The position numbers and the translations under genes are program-made. A model generated the notes under the pieces. The model made no database searches. It was not told where the DNA came from and was given only the letters and a program-made list of their open reading frames with translations. From contig NZ_JAMXMV010000015.1 in assembly GCF_024055715.1 (NCBI RefSeq), positions 62,001-126,000 of the forward strand: a stretch of DNA of 64,000 nucleotides, in the 5' to 3' direction. Positions 33,369 through 42,717 of the stretch are shown here, piece by piece. Within the stretch, counting starts at the first letter, position 1. Every line of letters starts with the position of its first letter. The stretch is from Actinoallomurus soli (lineage in GTDB: Bacteria > Actinomycetota > Actinomycetes > Streptosporangiales > Streptosporangiaceae).

Positions 33369-36083
33369 TCAAAGCGGAGCATCCGGAAGATCTTCCGGCC
33401 GTACGATCGTCAGATCGTCCTTCGTCGGCGCGCGGAGCTCCGCGACCCGCTGCGCCTGGTGCTCGGTCATCCGCTGGAACACCTGCCGGGCCGCGCGGCC
33501 GTTCCCGAAGCGCGCCCCGCGCGGGTAGCGCTCGAAGAACTCCAGCAGCCGGGCCAGGGTGTCCTCGGGCAGGTGGTAGTCGTGCTGCCGGGCCTGGTAC
33601 TGCACGATGCGGACGAGCTCCTCGGACGAGTAGTCCTCGAAGGTGAGCGTACGGGTGAACCGCGACGCGAGACCGGGGTTGGAGTCGATGAACCGCTCCA
33701 TGTCGCCGGGATAGCCCGCCGCGATGACCACCACCTCGTCGCGGTGGTCCTCCATCAGCTTGACCAGCGTGGCGATGGCCTCCTGCCCGAAGTCGTTGCT
33801 CTGCCCGTACGGCGCGAGGGCGTACGCCTCGTCGACGAACAGCACGCCGCCCAGCGCCCGCTTGAAGACCGCCTGCGTCTTCGGCGCGGTGTGGCCGACG
33901 TACTCCCCGACCAGGTCGCCGCGGTCGGTCTCGACCAGGTGCCCGCTGGACAGCAGCCCGAGGGCGGCCAGGATGCGCCCGTACAGCCGGGCGACGGTCG
34001 TCTTGCCGGTGCCGGGGTTGCCGGCGAAGACCAGGTGCCGCGACAGCGGCGGCGGCGACAGCCCGACCTCCTCGCGGCGCTTGACCATCTGCATCAGCTT
34101 GGCCAGCGAGGCGACCTCCTGCTTCACGCGGCTCAGGCCGACCAGCCGGTCGAGCTCGGCGAGCAGGTCCGCCAGGTCCTCCCTGCCGTCGCCCTCCGTG
34201 AGGGCGCCGCGGGCGGTGGCGTGCGCCGCGCCGGGGCGCGGGACGGCGCGCTGGCTGCGCTCGGCGGACGGGATCGCGCTCGTGGCGACGTTGCCGGTCC
34301 GGCAGTCCTGGAACACCGGCTCGGCGCCGTCCGCGACGGTGAGGTCCTCGCGGGTGTCGTGCACGAGGCAGCGGCGCACGGTGGGCGTGGCGTGCGCGCC
34401 GACGTACAGGGCGGGAAAGCCCGTCTCGGAGATGTCGCAGTCCTCGAGCACCCCGGCGGCGCCCTCGTTGAGGTACACGCCGTTCTTCCCGGACCGGGCG
34501 ATCGTCACCGACCGGACGCGCGGCCGGGCGCCCGTCCAGATCACCAGCGCGCTGCCCTCGGTGTCGCAGATCTCGGCGTCCTCGATCCACGCCTCGCTGC
34601 CCTCGTCGAGGAAGACCCCCGCCGACCCGGTCCCCGAGACCTTGCCGCCGCGGATCAGCACGCCGGTGTCGGGCCCGACCTCGATCCCGGTACGGGCCAC
34701 GTCGGAGAACTCGCAGTCGTCCAGGAGGGGCCGGTGCCGGGTCGTGATCTGGGCGCCCATCTCCACGTCGCTGACGCGGCACTCCCGCAGCACCGCGTCG
34801 GCGCCCTCGATCGACACCCCGGCGAGCCGCGCGCGTTCGATCCGGGTCCGCTCGGCGAACAGGTCGGCGCGCTCGTCGACCCGTACGCCGTGCTCGGGGG
34901 TCTCGCGGACGTGGCAGTCCTGCAGCGTGGCGCGCGCGCCGCCGCCGAGGTGGACGGCCGTGAACGCCGTCCTCGCGATCTCGCACTCCCGCAGGGACAC
35001 CACCGCGTCGCCCTTGCAGTGCACCCCGTTGGCCCCGGACCGGGCGAACACCGACCGGCGTGCGCGCACGGCGCCCGCCCCGGTGACGACCAGCGCCGTC
35101 CCGGTGACGTCGACGGCGCGCACGTCCTCCAGGTCCAGCCGGCAGGACCCCGTCGCGACGATCGCCGCCGCGTCCGTCTCGCGGACCTGGCAGTCCTTCA
35201 GCCGGGCGGCGGCCTCCCCGCGTACGAGGACGCCCTCCGCCTTGGTGCGGACGATCTCGCAGCCCTCGAGCCGTACCCGGCGATCCTCCAGCCCGGCCGA
35301 GGCGCCCTCGGCCTCGTCGCGGTGGGCCGCGGCCGGCGCCGGCTCCGCCGCCCCCGCGGAGTCCTCCAGGCGAACGCCCTGCGCTCCGGAGTCGTGCAGC
35401 CCGCATCCGCGCAGGGAGGCGTACGCGGCGCCGCCGATGACCAGCGCGGCGTTCCCCGACCGGCGGATCTTGCAGTCGGTGAAGATCCCGTGGGCGGCGC
35501 CGCCGAGCTGCAGGCCGGGGCCGCGCGTCCGGTCGACCACGGTGCGGACGCACTCGACCTGGGCGGTGCCGTCGAGCCGTACGCCCGCGCCCGCCACGGA
35601 CCGCACGGTGCAGTCGGCGATGATCCCCTTGCTCGTGCCCGTCACGCGCACGCCCTGGCCGGCGTCGCGAAGGTCGCAGCCGCGCAGCGTGAAGGTCGCG
35701 TCGGTGAAGGTGATGCCGCCCCCGTTGATCTCACAGCGTTCGAGGACCGGCGCGCCGTCACGGCCGAGCACGGCCACGTCCGCGGAGCCCGCCGCCTCCA
35801 GCGTCAGGTCGCGCACGGTCGCCGAGCAGTCGTGCAGGCTGAGCGCGGGCCCGTGCGGTGAGACGACGCGTACCGTGCCCGCCCCTTTCGCGGCCACGAT
35901 CGTGACGTTCCGGTCGATGATCAGCGCCTCGTTGTAGACGCCGGGCTGGACGGAGACCACCGCGCCGTCGGCCGCGGCACGCACGGCGGCGCCGATCGTA
36001 CGGTGCCCGCCCCAGGCTCCGGGCGCGACGCGCTGCCAACCCGCCTTGACACGGAACTCCTCACGATCCGTGTTCCCTGGCAT
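33369..36083 (-). CDS. Right-handed parallel beta-helix fused to a CbbX/SpoVK-type AAA+ ATPase
   Basis: The 904-residue protein has roughly 590 residues of pectate-lyase-like beta-helix, with repeating V-x-x-C-x-V/I-R-x-T and G-x-G-V-x-L rungs from about residue 30. A linker follows, then a 280-residue AAA+ module with V-F-A-G-N-P-G-T-G-K-T-T-V-A-R (Walker A), L-F-V-D-E-A-Y-A-L (Walker B) and S-R-F-T-R (arginine finger). CbbX/SpoVK-type ATPases remodel protein assemblies; the beta-helix may bind glycans or a protein partner. No signal peptide is seen, so it is probably cytoplasmic. Weak start signal at ATG 36083. Confidence 0.87.
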   Translation of the reverse strand: MPGNTDREEFRVKAGWQRVAPGAWGGHRTIGAAVRAAADGAVVSVQPGVYNEALIIDRNVTIVAAKGAGTVRVVSPHGPALSLHDCSATVRDLTLEAAGSADVAVLGRDGAPVLERCEINGGGITFTDATFTLRGCDLRDAGQGVRVTGTSKGIIADCTVRSVAGAGVRLDGTAQVECVRTVVDRTRGPGLQLGGAAHGIFTDCKIRRSGNAALVIGGAAYASLRGCGLHDSGAQGVRLEDSAGAAEPAPAAAHRDEAEGASAGLEDRRVRLEGCEIVRTKAEGVLVRGEAAARLKDCQVRETDAAAIVATGSCRLDLEDVRAVDVTGTALVVTGAGAVRARRSVFARSGANGVHCKGDAVVSLRECEIARTAFTAVHLGGGARATLQDCHVRETPEHGVRVDERADLFAERTRIERARLAGVSIEGADAVLRECRVSDVEMGAQITTRHRPLLDDCEFSDVARTGIEVGPDTGVLIRGGKVSGTGSAGVFLDEGSEAWIEDAEICDTEGSALVIWTGARPRVRSVTIARSGKNGVYLNEGAAGVLEDCDISETGFPALYVGAHATPTVRRCLVHDTREDLTVADGAEPVFQDCRTGNVATSAIPSAERSQRAVPRPGAAHATARGALTEGDGREDLADLLAELDRLVGLSRVKQEVASLAKLMQMVKRREEVGLSPPPLSRHLVFAGNPGTGKTTVARLYGRILAALGLLSSGHLVETDRGDLVGEYVGHTAPKTQAVFKRALGGVLFVDEAYALAPYGQSNDFGQEAIATLVKLMEDHRDEVVVIAAGYPGDMERFIDSNPGLASRFTRTLTFEDYSSEELVRIVQYQARQHDYHLPEDTLARLLEFFERYPRGARFGNGRAARQVFQRMTEHQAQRVAELRAPTKDDLTIVRPEDLPDAPL

Positions 36084-36220
36084 ACCCACGCGATCAAGCT
36101 TGCCAGGCTCACCTGCCACATGCGAGTGTCGCCGTCCCGCGTCCGGCACCGGGACGGCGTGGCGCGGATCACGATCGGGCAACCGTCACCACGCGGCTCC
36201 GCCGAGTGAGATCATGCCTC

Positions 36221-37231
36221 ATGCCCTACCGTGCGCGATGGTCCGGCTACCCCGGCCGGCCGGGCATGCCGGACCGGAGGACCGCCCTGCTGGCGGCCCT
36301 GGGTGCGGCCGCCACCGCGATCGGCGGCTGCGCCCTGACCGGGGCGGGAGGTCGCTACCGGAAGGGACACCTGCCGATCGCGACCGGGGTGACGGACGGG
36401 GTCTACTACCGGTACGGCCAACGGCTCGCCCGCCTCCTCGACGACCGCCTCCCGGGCGTGCGCGCCTCGGCGGAAGTCACGACCGGGTCCCTGGACAACC
36501 TCCAGTGGCTGCGGTGGGGCGGCGACCGGCTCGCGTTCCTGGCCGCCGACGCCGCCGGCGCGGCGGCGTCCGAGCACGGCACGGCGACGCCCGATCCCGA
36601 CGCGCCGATCCGGGCGCTGGCCCGCCTGTACGACGACTACCTCCACCTGGTGGTCCTGGAATCGTCGAGCTTCCACACCATCGACGACCTGCGCGGCCGG
36701 CACGTCTCGGTCGGCGCGAAGGGGTCGGGCGTCGAACTCGTCGCCCGGCGGGTGCTGAGCGCCGCCGGGCTGACCGGGCACCTGACGCCGGTGCGGATGG
36801 GCCTGGACTACGCGCCCGCGGGCCTGCTGTCGGGCCTGATCGACGCGTTCTTCTGGTCCGGAGGCCTGCCGACCGCCGGGATCGCCGAGCTGGCCGAGCG
36901 GATCCCCATCCGCCTCATCCCGCTGGGCGGGCTGGCGCCGCAGATCCGCCGGCGGTACGGGCCCTACTACCGCGCGGCGACGATCCCGAGCGGCACCTAC
37001 GTGAACGTCGACGAGACCCAGACCCTGGCCCTGGCCAACTTCCTGGCCGCCCCGGCCTCGTTCGACGACGGGCTCGCCTACCGCGTGACCGAGATCCTGA
37101 TCCGGGACCGGGACGCCCTCGCCGCGGCGGTGCCCTCGGCGGAGCTGCTGGACGTGCGCAGCGCGATCCAGACCGACCCGGTCCCCCTGCACCCGGGGGC
37201 GCTGCGGTACTACCGCTCGATCCGGCGCTGA
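36221..37231 (+). CDS. Orphan TAXI-family TRAP solute-binding lipoprotein
   Basis: The 336-residue protein has R-R-T-A-L-L-A-A-L-G-A-A followed by a lipobox I-G-G-C near residue 34, then the TAXI fold: I-A-T-G-V-T-D-G-V-Y-Y-R-Y-G near 52, T-T-G-S-L-D-N-L near 87, V-S-V-G-A-K-G-S-G-V-E near 163. A later ATG at 36266 also gives a good lipoprotein signal. The family binds glutamate-like or aromatic acids for TRAP importers, but no membrane subunits are near. It faces a two-component system, suggesting a sensing role; this is inference. Confidence 0.85.
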   Translation: MPYRARWSGYPGRPGMPDRRTALLAALGAAATAIGGCALTGAGGRYRKGHLPIATGVTDGVYYRYGQRLARLLDDRLPGVRASAEVTTGSLDNLQWLRWGGDRLAFLAADAAGAAASEHGTATPDPDAPIRALARLYDDYLHLVVLESSSFHTIDDLRGRHVSVGAKGSGVELVARRVLSAAGLTGHLTPVRMGLDYAPAGLLSGLIDAFFWSGGLPTAGIAELAERIPIRLIPLGGLAPQIRRRYGPYYRAATIPSGTYVNVDETQTLALANFLAAPASFDDGLAYRVTEILIRDRDALAAAVPSAELLDVRSAIQTDPVPLHPGALRYYRSIRR

Positions 37232-37331
37232 CGGCGGGCACCGCCAGGGTCACCGGCCCGCGGGCCCACCGGCCGGTTGGACGTGACGGCGCGGACCGCG
37301 GTCGCCGCCCGCCCGCGCCGCCACCCGCCGG

Positions 37332-38705
37332 TCAGACGGTGACGGAGGGGACGGCCATGGTCACGCGGAGGCCCGCGCCGTCGGCGGCGGCGATCTCCAG
37401 CCGGCCGCCGCTCGCCTCCAGGAGCGTACGGGCGACCGACAGGCCCAGCCCGGAGCCGTCGACGTTCTGGTGACCCGGGCTGCGCCAGAACCGGTCGCCG
37501 ATGCGGGCGAGCTCCTCCGGCGGCAGGCCGGAGCCCTCGTCGGTGACGCGGATCTCGACGTCGCCGCCGATCTCGGCCAGTTCGACGGTGACGGCCGACC
37601 CCTCCGGGGAGAACTTCAGCGCGTTGTCGATCACCGCGTCGAACGCGCTGCCCAGACCGGTGGGGTCGGCGGCGCCGAGCACCGGTCCCGTCCACCGGCG
37701 GCGCACCTCGATGGCCCGCCGGTCCGCGACGACCTGCCAGGCGGTGACGCGCTCGTCGACGAGGACGGCCAGGTCGATGGCCTCCACCGTGGCGCCGTGC
37801 TCCTCGGCGAGGGCGAGTTCGAGGAGGTCGTCCAGGACCCGTGTGAGGCGCTCGGCCTCGTGCCGCAGATCCTGGATCTCCTCCTCCGACCCGGGGGGCA
37901 GGGACAGCGCCAGGCCCTCCAGCCGCAGCATGACGGCGGACAGCGGATTGCGCAGCTGGTGCGACGCGTCGGCCACGAACGCGCGCTGGCGCTCCATCGT
38001 GGCCTCGACCTTCTGCACCATCTCGTTGAACGACGCGGTGAGGCGCCGCAGCTCCGGAGGGCCGGTCGCGGCCGGGACGCGCACGTCGAGCCGTCCCGTC
38101 GCGATCGTGTGGGTCACCGCGTCGAGCGCGCGGACCGGGCGCAGGATCCAGGTGGCGACCAGGTGGGCCAGCGCGAGGAAGAGCAGCACCGCGACGGCCT
38201 CCGCGGCGGCGAGCAGCGCCCAGTCCCGCGCGACGGCGGCCCGCATCCGGCCCGTCGGCGAGACCGTGACGACCGCGCCCACGACGTCGCCGTTCCGCGT
38301 CACCGGCGCGGCCACGACGAGCGGGCCGTCCTCCCACGGCCAGATGGTGCCGGTGTCGGCGCTGTGCCGGCCGGCGAACGCCTGGCGCAGCCCGACCCGG
38401 ACGCCGTCCGCGTCGTTGCCCGGGTAGCCGGGCGTGTCGAGCAGGATCGAGCGCTGGCGGTCGACGACCGCCGCGGCGGTCCCGTAGACGTCGTGGTAGC
38501 GGGTGATCTCCTCGCCGATCTCCGAGGGCGACGTGCCGAGGGGTTCGCCGGCCACGATGGAGGCGAACCGCGACGTGTCGTCCAGCCGGTCCTGGAAGAG
38601 GGCGTCCTGGTGCTGGCGGACGATGCTCGTGGCCAGCGGGACGCCGAGCGCGAGCAGGCTGCAGATGACCAGGGTGTTGAGGACGAGGATCAGGCGGGCG
38701 CGCAC
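37332..38705 (-). CDS. Membrane sensor histidine kinase
   Basis: The 457-residue kinase has TM1 near residues 5-28, a 130-residue extracytoplasmic domain, TM2 near 165-190, a HAMP domain, the dimerisation helix with phospho-His249 (D-A-S-H-Q-L-R-N-P-L), an N-box D-N-A-L-K-F near 362 and a G-S-G-L-G-L-S-V-A-R ATP lid near 420. The GTG start follows the regulator stop after seven bases. The external domain could interact with the TAXI lipoprotein encoded face-to-face. Confidence 0.93.
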   Translation of the reverse strand: MRARLILVLNTLVICSLLALGVPLATSIVRQHQDALFQDRLDDTSRFASIVAGEPLGTSPSEIGEEITRYHDVYGTAAAVVDRQRSILLDTPGYPGNDADGVRVGLRQAFAGRHSADTGTIWPWEDGPLVVAAPVTRNGDVVGAVVTVSPTGRMRAAVARDWALLAAAEAVAVLLFLALAHLVATWILRPVRALDAVTHTIATGRLDVRVPAATGPPELRRLTASFNEMVQKVEATMERQRAFVADASHQLRNPLSAVMLRLEGLALSLPPGSEEEIQDLRHEAERLTRVLDDLLELALAEEHGATVEAIDLAVLVDERVTAWQVVADRRAIEVRRRWTGPVLGAADPTGLGSAFDAVIDNALKFSPEGSAVTVELAEIGGDVEIRVTDEGSGLPPEELARIGDRFWRSPGHQNVDGSGLGLSVARTLLEASGGRLEIAAADGAGLRVTMAVPSVTV

Positions 38706-38712
38706 GGTCGGA

Positions 38713-39447
38713 TCACGAATGCGGGGGCGCGGATCGCGGATGCGGGGGCGCGGGCCGCGTGCCGCCGTCCGCGGTGACGCAGTAGCCCACGCCGCGCACG
38801 GTCTGGATGGCGCCGGGCACCTTCAGCTTGGCGCGCAGCGAGGCGATGTGGACCTCCAGCGTCCGCTGGTTGCCCTGCCAGTTCGTGTGCCAGACCTCGC
38901 TGATCAGCTGGTCGCGGGGGCAGACGACGCCGGGCCGTCGGGCGAGGACCGCCAGCAGGTCGAACTCCTTGCGGGTCAGGCTCGCCGGCACCCCGTCGAC
39001 GCTGACCACCCGGCGCAGCCGGTCCAGGTGGATGCGCCCGGCGATCAGCTCGTCCGCGGCCGGTTCGGCGGGGCGGGCGCCGTCGTGCCGCGCCGAGCGG
39101 CGGCTGACGACGTGGATGCGCGCGATCAGTTCCCCGACGTCGTACGGCTTCACGACGTAGTCGTCGGCGCCGAGGTGGAGGCCGTGGATCCGGGAGCGCA
39201 CGTCCGACCGCGCGGTCACCATGATGATCGGGACGTCGCGGACCGCGCGGATGCGGCCGCACAGCTCGAACCCGTCGCTGTCGGGCAGGCCGAGGTCGAG
39301 CAGGATGACGTCCGGCTCGTTCACGAGGCGTTCGAGCGCCTCGGCGGCGGTGCAGGCCGGGTCGACCTCGAAGCCGTGCCGGCGGAGCACCGAGCACAGC
39401 GCCGCGGCGACGCGGACGTCATCCTCGACGACGAGTAGCCGCACCAC
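38713..39447 (-). CDS. OmpR-family response regulator
   Basis: The 244-residue protein has acidic pocket Glu8/Asp9/Asp10, phospho-acceptor Asp51 in L-L-D-L-G-L-P, and switch Lys in V-V-K-P-Y near residue 101. A C-terminal winged helix has D-L-L-A-V-L-A-R-R-P-G, V-x-V-H-I-A-S-L-R-A-K-L and I-x-T-V-R-G-V-G-Y. GTG 39447 is placed by GGAAGGAG; the longer reading from 39513 is less likely. It is the first gene of the pair and controls unknown targets, possibly including the TAXI gene. Confidence 0.93.
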   Translation of the reverse strand: MVRLLVVEDDVRVAAALCSVLRRHGFEVDPACTAAEALERLVNEPDVILLDLGLPDSDGFELCGRIRAVRDVPIIMVTARSDVRSRIHGLHLGADDYVVKPYDVGELIARIHVVSRRSARHDGARPAEPAADELIAGRIHLDRLRRVVSVDGVPASLTRKEFDLLAVLARRPGVVCPRDQLISEVWHTNWQGNQRTLEVHIASLRAKLKVPGAIQTVRGVGYCVTADGGTRPAPPHPRSAPPHS

Positions 39448-39523
39448 CGCTCCTTCCGTCAGGCGACCTAAGCGATCTTTCGCCTCAATCGCACACCGTA
39501 CCGGGCCGATCACACGAATGGGA

Positions 39524-39559
39524 CCGGGCCCTCCCCGGCGCCGGAGGGGGAGGGCCCGG
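39524..39559 (-). terminator. Perfect 13-base hairpin after the APC permease
   Basis: CCGGGCCCTCCCC (39524-39536) pairs perfectly with GGGGAGGGCCCGG (39547-39559) over a ten-base loop. It lies directly after the permease stop and before the two-component operon. Confidence 0.75.
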
Positions 39560-39570
39560 AGTACTCGGGG

Positions 39571-41202
39571 TCAGCCGACGGAGGCCAGGTCGGTCTCGCC
39601 GACCGCGGACTCCCCCGCGACCTCGCGGGACGGCCCGGCCCAGCCGCTGCGGACGCCCCAGGCGTAGAAGCCCAGCGACGTGACGGCGACGACCGCCATG
39701 TCCACGCCGTACGGGATGACGTCGTGGCCGCCGAACTTGGCGCTGCCGAGCGCGGACAGCAGCGCCATCCACGCGAGGTAGGCGACGAGCCAGATCCCGG
39801 CTCGCAGGTGCGGGACCCACGCGGCGAACCCCTGCCGCCAGCCGTAGTAGACGTAGATCGGCAGGCCGAGCGCCATGATCCCGATGACCTCGCCGGTCAG
39901 CGGCCACTTCGACCAGAACAGCAGCAGGGAGGCGAACATGAACCCGGCCGGCGCGACGACCTTCAGCGCGGGCGCGCGGGCGGGCCTCGGCAGGTCCGGG
40001 CAGGTGCGCCGCAGGACCATGGCCGACACCGGCCCGGTCACGTACGAGATCACGGTGGCGACCGAGATGACCTCGGCGAGCGAGCCCCAGCCCCGGAAGG
40101 TGAACAGGAAGACGAAGGAGACCGCGAGGTTGAACCACATGGCCGGCTGCGGGATGCCGTACTTCGGGTGGACGTAACCCAGGATCTTCGGGAAGTAGCC
40201 GTTCTCCTTCATGCCCTGGATCATCCGCGCCGTGGACGCGGTGTAGGTCATGCCCGTGCCGGACGGGGAGACGAACGCGTCGGCGTACAGCGTCACGGCC
40301 AGCCAGTTGAGGTTCCAGGCCATCGCGAGGTCGGCGAACGGCGAGTTGAAGTCGATGCCGGACCAGCCGTGCCCGAGGAGGTGACCGGGCACGGCGCCGA
40401 TGAACGCCGTCTGCAGCCCGACGTACACGAGCGCCGCGACGACCAGCGCGCCGATCAGCGCGATCGGCACCGAGCGGCCGGGGTTGCGCGCCTCACCGGC
40501 CAGGTTGATCGGGCTCTGGAAGCCGTTGTAGGCGAAGACCACGCCGGAGGTGGCGATCGCGCTGAGCACCGCCGCCCAGCCGTACGGGGCGAAGCCGCCG
40601 TGGTGGACGAAGTTCCCGCCGTGGAAGCCGGAGGCGATCAGGCCGATGACCGTCAGCGCCGGGACGGTGAACTTCACGATCATGATGAAGTTGTTCGCCA
40701 GGGCGTACAGCCGGACGGTCCAGTAGTTGAGCAGGAAGTACACGATGACGAGGACGGCGGCGAGCGCCAGTCCCATCGGGTGCAGTTCCTTCCCGTCGTA
40801 CAGCCCCTTGGCCCAGTGCCACTTCCAGGAGCTCATGTACTGGATCGAGGCCTCGGCCTCGATGGGGATGACCGAGACGATCGCGATCCAGTTCGACCAG
40901 CCGCCCATGTAGCCGACGAGCGAGCCGTGGGAGTACTGGGCGTAGCGGACCATGCCGCCGGACTTGGGGAAGGTCGATCCCAGCTCCATGTACGACAGGC
41001 CGATGAGGATCATGATGCCCGCACCGATGATCCACGCGAAGAGGGCCGCCGGGCCGGCGACCTTCGCGGCCTTCCACGAGCCGAACAGCCAGCCCGAGCC
41101 GATGATCGAGCTGAGCCCGACCATCAACAGCGAGAAGGTCCCCAGTCGCCGCCGGTAGTCACCGGTCGACGCGGGCCCGGACACGGATGACGCGGTCGCC
41201 AT
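39571..41202 (-). CDS. APC-superfamily amino-acid permease (aspartate/YveA-like)
   Basis: The 543-residue protein has about twelve to fourteen hydrophobic segments. The early I-I-G-S-G-W-L-F-G block near residue 33 fits the unwound TM1 substrate site, and V-F-A-Y-N-G-F-Q-S-P-I-N-L-A-G-E near 225 is the TM6 signature. It imports an amino acid or amine with protons. The length and E-L-G-S-T-F-P-K-S-G-G block suggest aspartate-type permeases, but the substrate is a guess. ATG 41202 has GGAG upstream. Confidence 0.88.
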   Translation of the reverse strand: MATASSVSGPASTGDYRRRLGTFSLLMVGLSSIIGSGWLFGSWKAAKVAGPAALFAWIIGAGIMILIGLSYMELGSTFPKSGGMVRYAQYSHGSLVGYMGGWSNWIAIVSVIPIEAEASIQYMSSWKWHWAKGLYDGKELHPMGLALAAVLVIVYFLLNYWTVRLYALANNFIMIVKFTVPALTVIGLIASGFHGGNFVHHGGFAPYGWAAVLSAIATSGVVFAYNGFQSPINLAGEARNPGRSVPIALIGALVVAALVYVGLQTAFIGAVPGHLLGHGWSGIDFNSPFADLAMAWNLNWLAVTLYADAFVSPSGTGMTYTASTARMIQGMKENGYFPKILGYVHPKYGIPQPAMWFNLAVSFVFLFTFRGWGSLAEVISVATVISYVTGPVSAMVLRRTCPDLPRPARAPALKVVAPAGFMFASLLLFWSKWPLTGEVIGIMALGLPIYVYYGWRQGFAAWVPHLRAGIWLVAYLAWMALLSALGSAKFGGHDVIPYGVDMAVVAVTSLGFYAWGVRSGWAGPSREVAGESAVGETDLASVG

Positions 41203-41340
41203 TGATCACTCCATCTCGTCGCGCGCTCGAAGCGGGGGGGATGTCTCGCGCGATGCGGACGAGAATCCCCCGCGCGGGAGCGCGACCCGAGACGTTTGAG
41301 CGAGATCTGAGGTTCCAGGGCGACGGCGGCGCCCGGCCCG

Positions 41341-41400
41341 GGTCCGTCGAAGGGCTCGGTCCCGGTCCGTCGAAGGGCTCGGTCCCGGTCCGTCGAAGGG
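41341..41400. repeat. Tandem 23-base repeat upstream of the permease
   Basis: GGTCCGTCGAAGGG occurs at 41341, 41364 and 41387, a period of exactly 23 bases. It lies between the CBM2 gene stop and the permease start, so it is part of the permease upstream region. Confidence 0.8.
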
Positions 41401-41410
41401 GCCCGGCCGG

Positions 41411-42607
41411 TCAGCAGCCGATGCGCGACGATCCGACGGCCACGTCGTCGAACCAGAGGGTGTCCCGCGCGCCGCCGTAGCTCTCCCAGCCGAGGCGCAG
41501 GTCGACAGGGCGCGGGCGCCAGTTCGCCCGGCTCAGCCACTGGCGGTCGACGTCCGGCGTCGGGGTGCCGTCCTCGTGCAGGCCGGCGACCTCGGTTCCG
41601 TCCAGCCAGGTGCTCATGGTGCCGTTCGTCCCGTTGATGGCGAACTCCACGCAGGACCACCGGTTCACGGGCAGCGGCACGCTCATCGCGACGCCCGTCG
41701 GGCTCTGCTCGGGCAGGGTCGCGTCGTCGGACTCGCGGTTCCACTGCAGCGCCTGGTTCTGGCCGCCGAGCCGCAGGTGCTTGTTCCCGTCCGCCGCGTC
41801 GGTCAGCGTCGTGAAGGCCACGTGACCGGCGGGCAGCGCCTGCGTGTGCCGGACGTAGTAGCGCACGTAGATCACCGAGCCGGCCGCCGCCACGCCGGTC
41901 GTGTTGACCGCGAACGCGTGGTCGCAGTACGTCGCGCCGCCGTCCACGCGGAGCGAGGTGGTGCCGCCGTGCGCCTGCGTGTGGTCGATCGCGACCGTTC
42001 CCGAGCCCTGGCAGTCGGGGTAGGACGGCTGCCAGGCCCCGGACGGCGTCGATCCGGTCTGGTTCTCGAAGCCGTCGCAGAAGGCCGCCTGCGCGCACGA
42101 CGTCGGGGGCGTGGGAGTCGGCGTCGGGGTGGGGGTCGGCGTGGGAGTGGGAGTGCCGTCCCCCTCGCAGCTCGCGCCGTTCAGCGCGAAGTCGGCCGGG
42201 ACGGTGTTCTGGCCGCTGAACGTCCCCTGGAACCCGAAGCTCGTCGAGGCCCCGGTCGCCAGCGCGCCGTTGTACCCGCTGTCCCGGGCGGCGACGGCCT
42301 GCCCGGACTGGGTGACCTGGGCGTTCCAGGCGGAGGTGACCTTCTGTTCACCGGCGAACGTCCAGGTCAGCGTCCAGCTCGTGACCGGGGCCGCGTTGTT
42401 GGTGACGCTGACCTGAGCGGTGAAGCCGCCGGTCCACTGGTTGAGGGTGTACGTGACCGCGCAGGGCGGCGCGGCCGACGCCGTCCCGGCGGAGGGCAGC
42501 ACGAGCGAGACCACCAGGAGGATCGCTCCCACCACCGCCGAGGCGGCCCCGTACGGCCAGGTGGCGGGCCGGCGGAACACGGGTCGGGTCTTCGCTGGGC
42601 CGGGCAT
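41411..42607 (-). CDS. Secreted CBM2 cellulose-binding protein with C-terminal beta-jelly-roll (Cip1-like)
   Basis: The 398-residue protein has an N-terminal signal to A-S-A-A, a CBM2 module (about residues 48-148; W-T-G-G-F near 58, W-T-L-T-W-T-F near 78, G-F-Q-G-T-F near 126) and a T-P repeat linker of 14 residues. A 220-residue jelly-roll with D-G-F-E-N and W-F-D-D-V-A-V follows. The last domain resembles the Cip1/polysaccharide-lyase-20-like fold from memory. It should act outside the cell on cellulose-rich plant wall. ATG 42607 has GAGGAG upstream. Confidence 0.82.
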   Translation of the reverse strand: MPGPAKTRPVFRRPATWPYGAASAVVGAILLVVSLVLPSAGTASAAPPCAVTYTLNQWTGGFTAQVSVTNNAAPVTSWTLTWTFAGEQKVTSAWNAQVTQSGQAVAARDSGYNGALATGASTSFGFQGTFSGQNTVPADFALNGASCEGDGTPTPTPTPTPTPTPTPPTSCAQAAFCDGFENQTGSTPSGAWQPSYPDCQGSGTVAIDHTQAHGGTTSLRVDGGATYCDHAFAVNTTGVAAAGSVIYVRYYVRHTQALPAGHVAFTTLTDAADGNKHLRLGGQNQALQWNRESDDATLPEQSPTGVAMSVPLPVNRWSCVEFAINGTNGTMSTWLDGTEVAGLHEDGTPTPDVDRQWLSRANWRPRPVDLRLGWESYGGARDTLWFDDVAVGSSRIGC

Positions 42608-42626
42608 GGCTGCTCCTCACCGGGAC

Positions 42627-42653
42627 GGCGCGTACGCGCCGAAGCGCGTACGC
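42627..42653. promoter_or_regulatory. Palindromic GCGCGTACGC pair upstream of the CBM2 gene
   Basis: GGCGCGTACGCGCC (42627-42640) is a perfect 14-base palindrome, and GCGCGTACGC recurs at 42644-42653, 16 bases on. Its place 20-46 bases before the start fits an operator. Confidence 0.45.
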
Positions 42654-42717
42654 ACCAGAGTGAGAGGACCTCAAGCGCCCGGCAAGGATCTTCCACGTTC
42701 CTTTCACGCCTGAGGGG

